From Pseudomonas sichuanensis (lineage in GTDB: Bacteria; Pseudomonadota; Gammaproteobacteria; Pseudomonadales; Pseudomonadaceae), in NCBI RefSeq assembly GCF_003231305.1, contig NZ_QKVM01000003.1, positions 62,001-126,000 of the forward strand: a DNA stretch of 64,000 nucleotides, read 5' to 3'. Shown piece after piece: positions 52,896 to 62,723 of this stretch (positions are counted from its first letter, which is position 1; the number at the start of each line of letters is the position of its first letter). The notes below the pieces were generated by a model, which ran no database searches, was not told the origin of the DNA, and saw only the letters and a list, made by a program, of their open reading frames with translations. The translations under genes were made by a program, and so were the position numbers.

Positions 52896-53810
52896 TCACA
52901 TGGCGCTGTCGCAGGCAATCAGTTGCCTGACCAGCCCCTGCGCCAGTTGTGACAAGCCATACCCCACCCGGCTGACCACCCCATAGCGGGTGTAGCACGC
53001 CTCTTCCTGCTCGGGCGCCAGGTCCGACAGTTTCAGCGCCACCAGCCCCCCCTCGCGCTGGTACGGCTGCAGGTTGGCGCTACAGGCGATCCCGATCGTG
53101 TTCGAGTGCTGCACCACGTTGAGCAGGGCGTAGCCATGCTCGCATTCCACGCTGGGTAAAAAGTCCTGCCGACCGCTGAGGTCGCTGAGGATCTTGCGGA
53201 TGTTGGGCGGGCGGAAAGTCGTCGCCAGCGGGTAGTCGAACAGGTCCCGCGCACGCACCTCGGCCTGCGCGGTCAGCGGGTGCCCGGCGCGGCAGCAGAA
53301 ATGCCAGCGTTGCGGCGTCAGCTTGTGCACCTGGTAATCCGGGTCGGCTTCGAACTGGCGGGTGTCGGCGACGAAGAATTCGATTTCCTCGGCCATCAGG
53401 CGGCGGTTCAACGCCTGCCAGTTGTCCACCTGGAAGCAGGTGCGCGCCGCCGGGTATTCGGCGACGAAGCGCGCCACCGCCCGGGGCACCAGCCCACCCG
53501 CCGGCGCCGGCCCCGAGCCGAAGCGCACCACGCCCGTGGTGGCGCCATTGAACTGATTGATCTCGTTGACCAGGTTGTGCGCGCCGTGCACCAGCCGCCG
53601 CGAGTGCTCCAGCACCAGCAGGCCCTGGCGGGTGGGCGCCAGCTCTTTGCTGGCGCGGTCGACCAGGCGGCAGCCGACGTTGTGCTCGAGGGTCTGGATG
53701 CTGCGGCTGAAGGCCGATTGCGAGAGGTTCACCGCGGCCGCCGCGGCGACGAAGCTGCGGTGCTCGACAAGGGCGATGTAGTGGCGGAGCTGGCGCAGGT
53801 CGATATGCAT
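52896..53810 (-). CDS. LysR-family regulator divergent from the TonB receptor
   Basis: This 304-residue protein has N-terminal HTH (SFVAAAAAVNLSQSAFSRSI) and a substrate-binding-type effector domain. It is divergent from the TonB receptor-arylsulfotransferase pair across 191 AT-rich bases. It is the likely regulator of these genes, probably in sulfur-source control (inference). Confidence 0.87.
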   Translation of the reverse strand: MHIDLRQLRHYIALVEHRSFVAAAAAVNLSQSAFSRSIQTLEHNVGCRLVDRASKELAPTRQGLLVLEHSRRLVHGAHNLVNEINQFNGATTGVVRFGSGPAPAGGLVPRAVARFVAEYPAARTCFQVDNWQALNRRLMAEEIEFFVADTRQFEADPDYQVHKLTPQRWHFCCRAGHPLTAQAEVRARDLFDYPLATTFRPPNIRKILSDLSGRQDFLPSVECEHGYALLNVVQHSNTIGIACSANLQPYQREGGLVALKLSDLAPEQEEACYTRYGVVSRVGYGLSQLAQGLVRQLIACDSAM

Positions 53811-54001
53811 TTTCTACATGGAAACTTTCGGTGGAATGCAATTGCTGGGAAGGGTTGTGAACCTTATAAAGGGAGTCACTTATTCCACAAAATATGAATT
53901 ACAAATATTTATATCACCTAAAAGAATAAAGCCCCTCTGACCGCGATTCGGTTCCGCCAACGGAAATGCTCGCCAGGGCCCATGCCTCCAGGAGCATTTG
54001 C

Positions 54002-56338
54002 ATGTCCCGACTTTCCCCAAGGCCTTTGCGCGCGTCGCTGTTCGCCCTGCAACCCCTGGCCGCCGGCCTGCTGCTGGCCGCTGCCGGCAGCAGCTTTGCC
54101 GAAGAGCCGGCCACGGCCACCCCCGTCGCCCAGCAGGACGCCAAGCTAGGCACCGTGACCGTCAATGCCCGCCGCCGCGAAGAGAGCGCGCAGAGCGTGC
54201 CCACGCCGATCAGCGTGCTGAGCAGCGAAACCCTGGAAACCCAGCGTATCTACCGGGTGCAGGACATCCAGCAACTGGTGCCGAGTACCAACGTGTCCTA
54301 TGTGCATGCGCGCCAGTCGAGCATCTCCATCCGTGGGCTGGGCAACAACCCGGCCAGCGATGGCCTGGAAGGCAGCGTCGGCGTGTACCTGGACAACGTC
54401 TACCTGGGGCGCCCGGGCATGGCGGTGTTCGACCTGCTCGATGTGGAGCAGCTGGAGGTACTGCGTGGCCCGCAGGGCACGCTGTTCGGCAAGAACACCA
54501 CCGCCGGGGTATTGAACATCACCACCCGCAAGCCGACCTTCCACCAGGAGGGCAGCGTGCAGTCGTCGCTGGGCGAGGACGGCTACTGGCAGACCCAGGG
54601 CAGTTTCTCCGGGCCGCTGACCGACACCCTCGCCGGGCGTATCAGCGCCTACCACACCGAGGACGACGGCTATGTGAAGAACATCTACAACGGCCACGAC
54701 CTCAACGGCGGCAAGCGCCAGGGCTTTCGTACCCAGCTGCTGTTCAAGCCCAGCGAAACCTTCAACCTGCGCTGGATCGGCGAATACAACGAAGAGGACT
54801 CCGACAACGGCGTGCTCAGCCTGTACAGCACCGGGCCGACCATCAACGGGGTGAACCGCTACGAAAGCCTGGCCCGCCAGGCCGGCGCCACGCTGGTATC
54901 GGGCAAGGACCGCAAGGTCAATTTCGACGCCGACCAGATGGTCAAGGTGTTCCAGGGCGGCACCTCGGTGGAGGCCAACTGGACCTTGCCCAACGACTTC
55001 ACCCTGACCTCCATCAGCGCCTACCGCTGGTGGGACTTCACCCCGCGCAACGATGACGGCCTGAACGTGCCGGTGTTCCATAACGCCGGGGTGTCGGTGC
55101 GCGACAAGCAGTACTCGCAGGAAATCCGCCTGGCCTCGCCAACGGGCGGCTTCTTCGACTACGTGCTCGGCGCCTATTACTTCAAGCAGGACCTGGACAA
55201 CAAGTCGTTCACCTACAACGGCCCGCAGGCGGATATCTGGAACCTGACCCCGGCCGGCGCCCTGGCCAACGTCACCACGATCGGCAACGGCCACATCGAC
55301 ACCGACAGCTATGCCCTGTTCGCCCAAGGCACCTGGCACCTCACCGAGCGCCTGGACTTCACCGCCGGGGTGCGCGGCACCTATGAAGAGAAGAGCGCCT
55401 GGGTGACCCGCGATGCACCCTTCGGTGGCGCGGCGGTCACCGGTGCGGCGGCTGCGGCCCGTCAGGGCAGGGTGGGCGCCTATGACTCGGGTGACCTCAA
55501 CCAGTACAGCTTCGCCCCGTCCGGGTTGCTCAGCCTGAGCTATCGCTTCAACGATCAAGTACTCGGCTATGCCAGCCTGTCCCACGGCGAGAAGTCCGGC
55601 GGGGTCAACCTCACCGTCGGCGCGGCGCCACGGCTGGGCACCGATTCGCTGCTGGTGGGCACCGAGCGCGCCAACAATGCCGAACTGGGGGTCAAGAGCA
55701 CCCTGCTGGACGGCCGCCTGCAGCTCAACAGCAACCTGTTCTGGACCGAGGTGCACGGCTACCAGGCCAACGTCTACGACCAGATCAACCGCGTGCAGTA
55801 CCTGGCCAACGCCGGCAGCGTGCGCTCGCGGGGCCTGGAGTTCGAAGCCACGGCCCTGCCGGTGCGCGGCCTCACGCTCAACTTCAACGGTTCGTGGAAC
55901 GACGTGCGCTACACCGAGTACGACGATGCCCCGTGCCCGCCGGAAGTGAGCCTGGCCAGTGCCACGGCCACCTGCGATCTGTCCGGGCACCAGGTGGTCG
56001 GCGCCTCCAAGTACATCGCCAACCTCAACGGCCAGTACAAGTGGCAGCTCGGCGAGCGGATCGAACCCTACGTCACCGCCAGCTACGCCTTCCGCTCGAA
56101 AGCGGTGGGCACCATCGACGACTCCGACTACGGGCAGATCCCCAGCTACGGCATCGTCAACCTCTCCACCGGCGTGCGCCTGGACCAGGGCGACGGCGTG
56201 CTCGACCTGTCGCTGTGGGTGAAGAACGCCGGCGACAAGACCTACTTCACCAGCCTGTGGAACTCCGCCAATGGCGGCTATGCCGGCGTGCTGGGCACCC
56301 CGCGCACCGTGGGCGCCACCGCCCGTTACGACTTCTGA
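54002..56338 (+). CDS. TonB-dependent outer-membrane receptor
   Basis: A 778-residue receptor. It has a signal peptide ending about residue 33 (SSFAEEP), a plug domain (about 45-165; SISIRGLGNNPAS, VEVLRGPQGTLFG-type segment read as LEVLRGPQGTLFGKNTTAG) and a 22-strand barrel ending in Phe (ATARYDF). The barrel type resembles receptors for small organic compounds rather than classical siderophore receptors, with no iron motif to confirm either. AGGAG lies eight bases before ATG 54002. It is followed 17 bases later by the arylsulfotransferase gene. Confidence 0.88.
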   Translation: MSRLSPRPLRASLFALQPLAAGLLLAAAGSSFAEEPATATPVAQQDAKLGTVTVNARRREESAQSVPTPISVLSSETLETQRIYRVQDIQQLVPSTNVSYVHARQSSISIRGLGNNPASDGLEGSVGVYLDNVYLGRPGMAVFDLLDVEQLEVLRGPQGTLFGKNTTAGVLNITTRKPTFHQEGSVQSSLGEDGYWQTQGSFSGPLTDTLAGRISAYHTEDDGYVKNIYNGHDLNGGKRQGFRTQLLFKPSETFNLRWIGEYNEEDSDNGVLSLYSTGPTINGVNRYESLARQAGATLVSGKDRKVNFDADQMVKVFQGGTSVEANWTLPNDFTLTSISAYRWWDFTPRNDDGLNVPVFHNAGVSVRDKQYSQEIRLASPTGGFFDYVLGAYYFKQDLDNKSFTYNGPQADIWNLTPAGALANVTTIGNGHIDTDSYALFAQGTWHLTERLDFTAGVRGTYEEKSAWVTRDAPFGGAAVTGAAAAARQGRVGAYDSGDLNQYSFAPSGLLSLSYRFNDQVLGYASLSHGEKSGGVNLTVGAAPRLGTDSLLVGTERANNAELGVKSTLLDGRLQLNSNLFWTEVHGYQANVYDQINRVQYLANAGSVRSRGLEFEATALPVRGLTLNFNGSWNDVRYTEYDDAPCPPEVSLASATATCDLSGHQVVGASKYIANLNGQYKWQLGERIEPYVTASYAFRSKAVGTIDDSDYGQIPSYGIVNLSTGVRLDQGDGVLDLSLWVKNAGDKTYFTSLWNSANGGYAGVLGTPRTVGATARYDF

Positions 56339-56355
56339 GCACAAGGAGCTTTGCC

Positions 56356-58029
56356 ATGAATGCCAAGACCCAACCGCACGACCTGCCTGAAGGCGCCTGC
56401 GTTACCGCCAAGGTGCCCGAGCGCAACCAAGCCTTGCTCGGCGACGTGGTGGTCAACCCCTACCGCCTGGCGCCGCTGACCGCGATCATCCGCGACGGTG
56501 GCCGCACCCTGAGCGCCGCCCATGTGCGCGTGCTGGGCCGCGGCGAGCGCGGTGTGGCCATCAGCTACGACGTGTCCGAGCGCTCGCTGTGGACCTACGG
56601 CGGCATCCCGGTGTTCGGCCTGTACCCCGACCACGTCAACCAGGTGGAAGTGAGCTACAAGCTCGACGGTGAGCGCATCCGCGAACGTTATGAAATCTAT
56701 GCCCCGGCGGTGCGCTTGCCGGTGGTGGCCAAGCAGACGGCAGCCCTGCCCGAGGTCGAGCCGGTCACGGTCGCCCCAGGCTTCGAGCAGCGCCTGTACC
56801 TGTTCAACCACCTGCTGGCGGATATCCCCGGCGGGCGTGCCTTCAAGTGGAACGGCCTGGGCGGCGCTGCCGAGTGGGATTCGGTGGGCAACAACTGGAT
56901 CGCCGACAGCAACGGCGATGTGCGCTGGTACCTGGACATCGAGCAGATCCACGACTCCAACCACCGCGATGGCCTGGGCGGCACCATGGGCTTCCACCAG
57001 ACCCGCGACGGCAAACTGATCTGGGGCCAGGGCCAGACCTACTCCAAGTACGACCTGCTCGGCCGGCGCATCTGGCAGCGCAACCTGCCGGACAAGTTCG
57101 CCGACTTTTCCCACGAGATCCGCGAGACGCCCAACGGCACCTACTTGCTGCGGGTAGGTACCAGCGACTACCGGCGCCCGGACGGCAAGCGCGTGCGCTC
57201 GATCCGCGACCACATCATCGAGGTCAGCGAGGCCGGTGACGTGCTGGACTTCTGGGACCTCAACCAGATCCTCGACCCGTACCGCGGCGAGCTGCTGGAA
57301 ACCCTGGGCAAGGCGGCGATCCAGCTCCCGGATGGCGTACACAAACAGGACGACCGGCTGGCCAACGAGCTGGCCGAGGGCGACCTGCCGTTCGGCGACA
57401 CGCCGGGGGTGGGCACCGGGCGCAACTGGGCCCACGTCAATGCCATCGACTACGACGCCGATGACGACAGCATCATCGTTTCAGCACGGCACCAGGGTGT
57501 GGTGAAGATCGGCCGCGACAAGCAGGTGAAGTGGATTCTCGCCTCGCCCCAGGGCTGGCCTGCGCATTTGCAGGACAAAGTGCTCAAGCCGGTGGGCGAG
57601 GGCTTCGAATGGTCGTGGACCCAGCACACCGCCTGGCTGACCGGCTACGGCACGCTGACCGTGTTCGACAATGGCTGGGGCCGGGACTTTGCCCCGACCA
57701 AACTCAGCGGCAACTACAGCCGGGCCGTGGAATACAAGGTCGACGAGGCCAAGGGCACGGTCGAGCAGGTGTGGCAGTACGGCAAGGAGCGAGGCGATGA
57801 GTGGTACAGCCCGATCACCTCGGTGGTGGCCTACCGGGCGGACACCGACACCCAGTTCATCTATTCCGCGTCGGTGAATTACCTGACGCCTGAGAAGCTC
57901 ACCACGACGGTGCTCAATGAAGTGCGCCGAGGAAGCCAGGAGGTGGCGGTGGAGTTGAAAGTGCACAGCCGCCAGCCGGGGAGTGTGGGGTATCGGGCAT
58001 TGGTGATCGATCTCGACAAGGCGTTCTGA
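56356..58029 (+). CDS. Arylsulfotransferase (ASST) family protein without signal peptide
   Basis: A 557-residue six-bladed propeller-type protein of the ASST family. Typical segments are GTMGFHQTRDGKLIWGQ, GRNWAHVNAIDYD (His360) and SIIVSARHQGV (His379), where family members have their active-site His residues. ASST moves sulfate between phenols without PAPS. E. coli-type ASST is periplasmic, but this protein starts MNAKTQPHDLPEG with no signal peptide, so it would stay in the cytoplasm unless the start is wrong. AAGGAG precedes ATG 56356. It forms an operon with the TonB receptor and may release sulfate from imported aryl sulfates. Confidence 0.8.
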   Translation: MNAKTQPHDLPEGACVTAKVPERNQALLGDVVVNPYRLAPLTAIIRDGGRTLSAAHVRVLGRGERGVAISYDVSERSLWTYGGIPVFGLYPDHVNQVEVSYKLDGERIRERYEIYAPAVRLPVVAKQTAALPEVEPVTVAPGFEQRLYLFNHLLADIPGGRAFKWNGLGGAAEWDSVGNNWIADSNGDVRWYLDIEQIHDSNHRDGLGGTMGFHQTRDGKLIWGQGQTYSKYDLLGRRIWQRNLPDKFADFSHEIRETPNGTYLLRVGTSDYRRPDGKRVRSIRDHIIEVSEAGDVLDFWDLNQILDPYRGELLETLGKAAIQLPDGVHKQDDRLANELAEGDLPFGDTPGVGTGRNWAHVNAIDYDADDDSIIVSARHQGVVKIGRDKQVKWILASPQGWPAHLQDKVLKPVGEGFEWSWTQHTAWLTGYGTLTVFDNGWGRDFAPTKLSGNYSRAVEYKVDEAKGTVEQVWQYGKERGDEWYSPITSVVAYRADTDTQFIYSASVNYLTPEKLTTTVLNEVRRGSQEVAVELKVHSRQPGSVGYRALVIDLDKAF

Positions 58030-58051
58030 TCGTCTAGCCTTTCCTGACCCA

Positions 58052-58115
58052 ATCGCGGGGCAAGCCCGCTCCCACGCCAACTTATGCTTGCGTGGGAGCG
58101 GGCTTGCCCCGCGAT
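58052..58115. repeat. REP pair upstream of gabD
   Basis: 25-bp perfect inverted arms 58052-58076 and 58091-58115. Below it, up to 58343, lies the gabD promoter region. Confidence 0.88.
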
Positions 58116-58199
58116 GCTTTCCGCTGATCTGAATTCCGACCATTCGTTCTTTTTTTCGAACAGCCTATTGTCCAACACCCCAGCCCCCGCTTAGCATTC

Positions 58200-58217
58200 C
58201 GTTTGAGATTTCAAACG
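58200..58217. promoter_or_regulatory. Inverted repeat CGTTTGA-N4-TCAAACG upstream of gabD
   Basis: Perfect 7-bp arms with a 4-base spacer lie 127 bases before the gabD start. It is a candidate regulator site. A poly-T stretch (TTCTTTTTTTCGAA) lies shortly before. No gene is seen in 58116-58343. Confidence 0.45.
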
Positions 58218-58343
58218 CTCAGCGCCCAGGCATCGAACACCCGGGTACACGAATTCCTGACGGCCGCCCCCGCATGGGGGCGCCTTTTCAACAATCAATA
58301 ATTCGCGCCGCGCCGTGCCGCAGCGCAGTTAAGGGAAGCCGAC

Positions 58344-59786
58344 ATGCAGCTCAAAGACGCTCAGTTGTTCCGCCAGCAAGCCTTCATCAACGGTGAATGG
58401 CTGGATGCGGACAGCGGTCAGACCATCAAGGTGACCAACCCGGCCACCGGTGACGTGATCGGTACCGTGCCGAAGATGGGCGCCGCCGAGACCCGCCGCG
58501 CCATCGAGGCCGCCGACAAGGCGCTGCCGGCCTGGCGCGCACTGACCGCCAAAGAGCGTGCCGGCAAGCTGCGTCGCTGGTTCGAGCTGATGATCGAGCA
58601 CCAGGACGACCTGGCCCGCCTGATGACCACCGAGCAGGGCAAGCCGCTGGCCGAAGCCAAGGGCGAAATCGCCTATGCCGCTTCGTTCATCGAGTGGTTC
58701 GCCGAAGAAGCCAAGCGTGTCTACGGCGATGTCATCCCAGGCCACCAGCCAGACAAGCGCCTGATCGTCATCAAGCAGCCGATCGGCGTCACCGCCGCCA
58801 TCACCCCGTGGAACTTCCCGGCCGCGATGATCACCCGTAAAGCCGGCCCGGCGCTGGCCGCCGGTTGCACCATGGTGCTCAAGCCTGCTTCGCAGACCCC
58901 GTACTCCGCCCTGGCCCTGGTCGAGCTGGCCACCCGTGCCGGCATCCCGGCTGGCGTGCTCAGCGTGATCACCGGCAGCGCCGGCGAAGTCGGCTCCGAG
59001 CTGACCGGCAACTCCCTGGTACGCAAGCTGTCCTTCACCGGCTCGACCGAAATCGGTCGCCAGCTGATGGAAGAATGCGCCAAGGACATCAAGAAGGTTT
59101 CCCTGGAGCTGGGCGGCAACGCGCCGTTCATCGTGTTCGACGACGCCGACCTGGACAAGGCGGTCGAGGGCGCGATCATCTCCAAGTACCGCAACAACGG
59201 CCAGACCTGCGTCTGCGCCAACCGTATCTACGTGCAGGACGGCGTCTACGAGGCGTTCGCCGAGAAGCTCAAGGCCGCCGTGGCCAAGCTGAAGATCGGT
59301 AACGGCCTGGAAGAAGGCACCACCACTGGCCCGCTGATCGACGGCAAGGCTGTCGCCAAGGTCCAGGAACACATCGAAGACGCCGTCTCCAAAGGCGCCA
59401 AGGTGCTGTCCGGTGGCAAGCTGATCGAAGGCAACTTCTTCGAACCGACCATCCTGGTCGACGTGCCATCGAGCGCCGCTGTCGCCAAGGAAGAGACCTT
59501 CGGCCCGCTGGCGCCGCTGTTCCGCTTCAAGGACGAGGCCGAAGTCATCGCCATGTCCAACGACACCGAGTTCGGCCTGGCCTCGTACTTCTACGCCCGC
59601 GACATGAGCCGTGTGTTCCGTGTTGCCGAGGCCCTGGAATACGGCATGGTCGGTATCAACACCGGCCTGATCTCCAACGAAGTAGCGCCGTTCGGCGGTA
59701 TCAAGGCCTCGGGCCTGGGCCGCGAAGGTTCCAAGTACGGCATCGAGGACTACCTCGAAATCAAATACCTGTGCATCAGCGTCTGA
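58344..59786 (+). CDS. gabD: Succinate-semialdehyde dehydrogenase (NADP+)
   Basis: A 480-residue aldehyde dehydrogenase with catalytic Cys in GQTCVCAN, base Glu in LELGGN and FTGSTEIGRQL at the cofactor site. It oxidises succinate semialdehyde to succinate, the second step of GABA use, and in Pseudomonas probably also acts on glutarate semialdehyde from 5-aminovalerate in L-lysine catabolism. AGGGAAG precedes ATG 58344. gabT follows 189 bases downstream. Confidence 0.95.
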   Translation: MQLKDAQLFRQQAFINGEWLDADSGQTIKVTNPATGDVIGTVPKMGAAETRRAIEAADKALPAWRALTAKERAGKLRRWFELMIEHQDDLARLMTTEQGKPLAEAKGEIAYAASFIEWFAEEAKRVYGDVIPGHQPDKRLIVIKQPIGVTAAITPWNFPAAMITRKAGPALAAGCTMVLKPASQTPYSALALVELATRAGIPAGVLSVITGSAGEVGSELTGNSLVRKLSFTGSTEIGRQLMEECAKDIKKVSLELGGNAPFIVFDDADLDKAVEGAIISKYRNNGQTCVCANRIYVQDGVYEAFAEKLKAAVAKLKIGNGLEEGTTTGPLIDGKAVAKVQEHIEDAVSKGAKVLSGGKLIEGNFFEPTILVDVPSSAAVAKEETFGPLAPLFRFKDEAEVIAMSNDTEFGLASYFYARDMSRVFRVAEALEYGMVGINTGLISNEVAPFGGIKASGLGREGSKYGIEDYLEIKYLCISV

Positions 59787-59975
59787 TCGCTGACTGACAG
59801 AGCAGTATTTACCTCTGCCAGCGGGGCGCGAGAGCGACGCCTCGCTGGTCTTTTTGACACCGCAGTACCTGGTGGCCAGGGCGTTCACGACAGTCGATCA
59901 ACGAATACTGAACGTGAACACACCCAGCCACCCCCGAATAACAGCGCCGTCAGAGTCGGCGCGAATGAGGGCATT

Positions 59976-61253
59976 ATGAGCAAGACCAACGAATCCCTGA
60001 TGCAACGCCGTGTCGCCGCCGTCCCACGTGGCGTTGGCCAGATTCACCCGATCTTCGTCGATACCGCGAAGAACTCGACCGTGATCGACGTTGAAGGCCG
60101 CGAACTGATCGACTTCGCCGGCGGCATCGCAGTACTGAACACCGGCCACCTGCACCCGAAAGTGGTCGCGGCCGTGCAAGAGCAGCTGACCAAGGTCAGC
60201 CACACCTGCTTCCAGGTGCTGGCCTACGAGCCCTACGTCGAGCTGTGCGAGAAGATCAACAAGCTGGTCCCAGGTGACTTCGACAAGAAGACCCTGCTGG
60301 TCACCACCGGCTCCGAAGCTGTCGAGAACGCCGTCAAGATCGCCCGTGCCGCTACCGGCCGCGCTGGCGTGATCGCCTTCACCGGCGGTTACCACGGCCG
60401 TACCATGATGACCCTGGGCCTGACCGGCAAGGTCGTGCCGTACTCCGCCGGCATGGGCCTGATGCCGGGCGGCGTGTTCCGCGCCCTGTTCCCGAGCGAG
60501 CTGCACGGTGTCAGCGTTGACGACGCCATCGCTTCGGTCGAGCGCATCTTCAAGAACGACGCCGAGCCGCGCGACATCGCCGCGATCATCCTCGAGCCGG
60601 TACAAGGCGAAGGCGGCTTCCTGCCAGCGCCGAAAGAGCTGATGAAGCGCCTGCGCGCCCTGTGCGACCAGCACGGCATCCTGCTGATCGCCGACGAAGT
60701 GCAGACCGGCGCTGGCCGTACCGGCACCTTCTTCGCCATGGAGCAGATGGGCGTTGCGCCTGACCTGACCACCTTCGCCAAGTCCATCGCTGGCGGCTTC
60801 CCGCTGGCCGGTGTGTGCGGCAAGGCCGAGTACATGGACGCCATCGCCCCGGGCGGCCTGGGCGGCACCTACGCCGGTTCGCCGATCGCTTGCGCTGCGG
60901 CCCTGGCCGTGATCGAAGTGTTCGAGGAAGAGAAACTGCTGGACCGCAGCAAGGCTGTCGGCGAGCGCCTGACCGCTGGTCTGCGTGAAATCCAGAAGAA
61001 GTACCCGATCATCGGTGACGTCCGCGGTCTGGGTTCGATGATCGCTGTGGAAGTGTTCGAGAAGGGTACCCACACCCCGAACGCCGCCGCCGTTGGCCAG
61101 GTTGTCGCCAAGGCGCGTGACAAGGGCCTGATCCTGCTGTCCTGCGGCACCTACGGCAACGTCCTGCGCATCCTGGTGCCGCTGACCGCCGAAGACGCCC
61201 TGCTGGACAAAGGCCTGGCGATCATCGAAGAGTGCTTCGCCGAACTCGCCTGA
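59976..61253 (+). CDS. gabT: 4-aminobutyrate aminotransferase
   Basis: This 425-residue class III PLP aminotransferase has the PLP lysine in FAKSIAGGFPLAG. DEVQTGAGRTG holds the PLP-ring Asp, and GTYAGSPIAC is also seen. It moves the amino group of GABA (and 5-aminovalerate) to 2-oxoglutarate. GAGGG precedes ATG 59976. It works with GabD; a strong terminator follows directly. Confidence 0.95.
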   Translation: MSKTNESLMQRRVAAVPRGVGQIHPIFVDTAKNSTVIDVEGRELIDFAGGIAVLNTGHLHPKVVAAVQEQLTKVSHTCFQVLAYEPYVELCEKINKLVPGDFDKKTLLVTTGSEAVENAVKIARAATGRAGVIAFTGGYHGRTMMTLGLTGKVVPYSAGMGLMPGGVFRALFPSELHGVSVDDAIASVERIFKNDAEPRDIAAIILEPVQGEGGFLPAPKELMKRLRALCDQHGILLIADEVQTGAGRTGTFFAMEQMGVAPDLTTFAKSIAGGFPLAGVCGKAEYMDAIAPGGLGGTYAGSPIACAAALAVIEVFEEEKLLDRSKAVGERLTAGLREIQKKYPIIGDVRGLGSMIAVEVFEKGTHTPNAAAVGQVVAKARDKGLILLSCGTYGNVLRILVPLTAEDALLDKGLAIIEECFAELA

Positions 61254-61269
61254 ATGTGACACGCTTCAG

Positions 61270-61297
61270 AAAAAACCCGCCTAGGCGGGTTTTTTTT
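61270..61297 (+). terminator. Rho-independent terminator after gabT
   Basis: A 12-bp stem AAAAAACCCGCC / GGCGGGTTTTTT with a TA loop and an eight-T run, 17 bases after the gabT stop. Confidence 0.93.
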
Positions 61298-61385
61298 ATG
61301 CCGTTTGTCGGCTTCAGGCGCTAAGGTTGTACGAGGATTCCGTGGAAGCTGCGAAGGATCGCGCGCCATTACAGGAGACTCGCTC

Positions 61386-62723
61386 ATGAGCGCCGCCGAC
61401 CCCATCCCCCCTTGTGTCTTGATTGCCGAGGGCGACCCTTGGGTGCGTGACATGCTCAGCGAAATGCTGCTCAGCGTGCGTTGCGATGCACGCCTGCACG
61501 TCTGTGCCGATGGCCCCCAGGCGCTGAGCGCGCTGGCAACCAAGCCCGACCTGATCATCGCTGCCCGCGAACTCGCCGGGCTCGATGGCCTCGACCTGCT
61601 GCGCAAGGTGCGCAAGCAGGGTGAACAGTCGGGCATGCCGTTCATCCTCATGAGCAACCGCACCGATACCGCCAGCGTACGTGAGGCGCTGCCACTGCAC
61701 CCCACCGCCTACCTGAGCAAACCGCTCGACCTGGATAACCTGCGCAAACGCCTGGAAGACCTCCTGGTGCACGTCGGCGAGCAGATTGCCTGCCCGGTCC
61801 CGGCGCTGCCGCCGGGGCTCAAGCTGTCGGCCTTCCTCGAACAGCGCCGCGCAACCGCCGACGGCGGCCCGCTGTTCGCCGACGTGCAGGTGGCGATCAA
61901 GCGCGCCCTCAATCCCGAGGGCCTTAATCTCAAGGTGCTCGAGGAGGAGGTGCGCAACGACCCGCAGATCACCGGGGTGCTGATCGCCGCCGCCAACAGT
62001 GCCGCGATGCACCGCGATGCGCCGGTGCAGACGTTGATGCAAGCGCTGAACAAGCTCGGCAGCACCCAGAGCATGAACCTCATTCTGGGCCTGACGCTCA
62101 AGCGCAGTGCGCGCTTGAGCGACCCCTTGCTGGCGCGGCACGCTGCCCGTTACTGGGATTTTTCCCTGCACACCGCCGAGTACGGCCGCACCCTGGCACG
62201 CATGCTCGAGGTGGACGAAGGCCGTTGCTACTGCGCGGGGCTGCTGCATTGCCTGGGTGACCTGGCGGTGCTACGCACCTTGCAGGAGTGGCGCCTGGCG
62301 GGCGGCGAACTGGATGAAGACCAGGTTCAGTTGTCGCTCAACGAATTCGGCGCGCCGTTCGGCTCGGCGCTACGCACCCGCTGGCGCTTGCCGCTGAACC
62401 TGCGCGAGCTGATCGCTGCGGTGTATCAGTTGGGCGGCGGTGTTTACTCGCGGGAAATCCTGGCCATGAGCCTGGCCGGCCAGCTGGCGCGGCTCAGACC
62501 CAGCGAAGGGCTGGAAAAGGTCGCCAGCGGCAAGACGGCACGCTTGCTCAAGCTCGGGCTGCCGGAGTTGACGCGGTTGCGCAAGGTGGACCCCGAAGCG
62601 CTGGCACGGGAGGAGGCTGAGCGCCTGGCGGCACAGGCTGACGAGAGTGAGCCGGAGGTTGATTTGCTGGTAACTCCCGCAGCAGATGCCGAGCCCGTGG
62701 ACGGAGACGAACGCCAAGCCTGA
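61386..62723 (+). CDS. HDOD-domain protein with degenerate receiver
   Basis: A 445-residue cytoplasmic signalling protein. The N-terminal receiver-like domain (about 8-130) has lost the phospho-acceptor Asp: the site reads PDLIIAARELAGLDG with Ala60 in its place, although the Lys (YLSKPLD) remains. HDOD follows (about 155-375, NPEGLNLKVLEEEV and AALLHCLG-like GLLHCLGDL), an HD-related fold without a full metal site. A charged tail ends the protein. AGGAG lies eight bases before ATG 61386. It probably acts as a scaffold that no longer responds to phosphorylation. Target unknown. Confidence 0.85.
   Translation: MSAADPIPPCVLIAEGDPWVRDMLSEMLLSVRCDARLHVCADGPQALSALATKPDLIIAARELAGLDGLDLLRKVRKQGEQSGMPFILMSNRTDTASVREALPLHPTAYLSKPLDLDNLRKRLEDLLVHVGEQIACPVPALPPGLKLSAFLEQRRATADGGPLFADVQVAIKRALNPEGLNLKVLEEEVRNDPQITGVLIAAANSAAMHRDAPVQTLMQALNKLGSTQSMNLILGLTLKRSARLSDPLLARHAARYWDFSLHTAEYGRTLARMLEVDEGRCYCAGLLHCLGDLAVLRTLQEWRLAGGELDEDQVQLSLNEFGAPFGSALRTRWRLPLNLRELIAAVYQLGGGVYSREILAMSLAGQLARLRPSEGLEKVASGKTARLLKLGLPELTRLRKVDPEALAREEAERLAAQADESEPEVDLLVTPAADAEPVDGDERQA

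Noticed and set aside
52893..52898. Directly abutting stop codons of yaiI and the convergent LysR gene as something unusual
   Set aside because: Zero-gap convergent genes occur in compact genomes; without transcript data there is no further signal.
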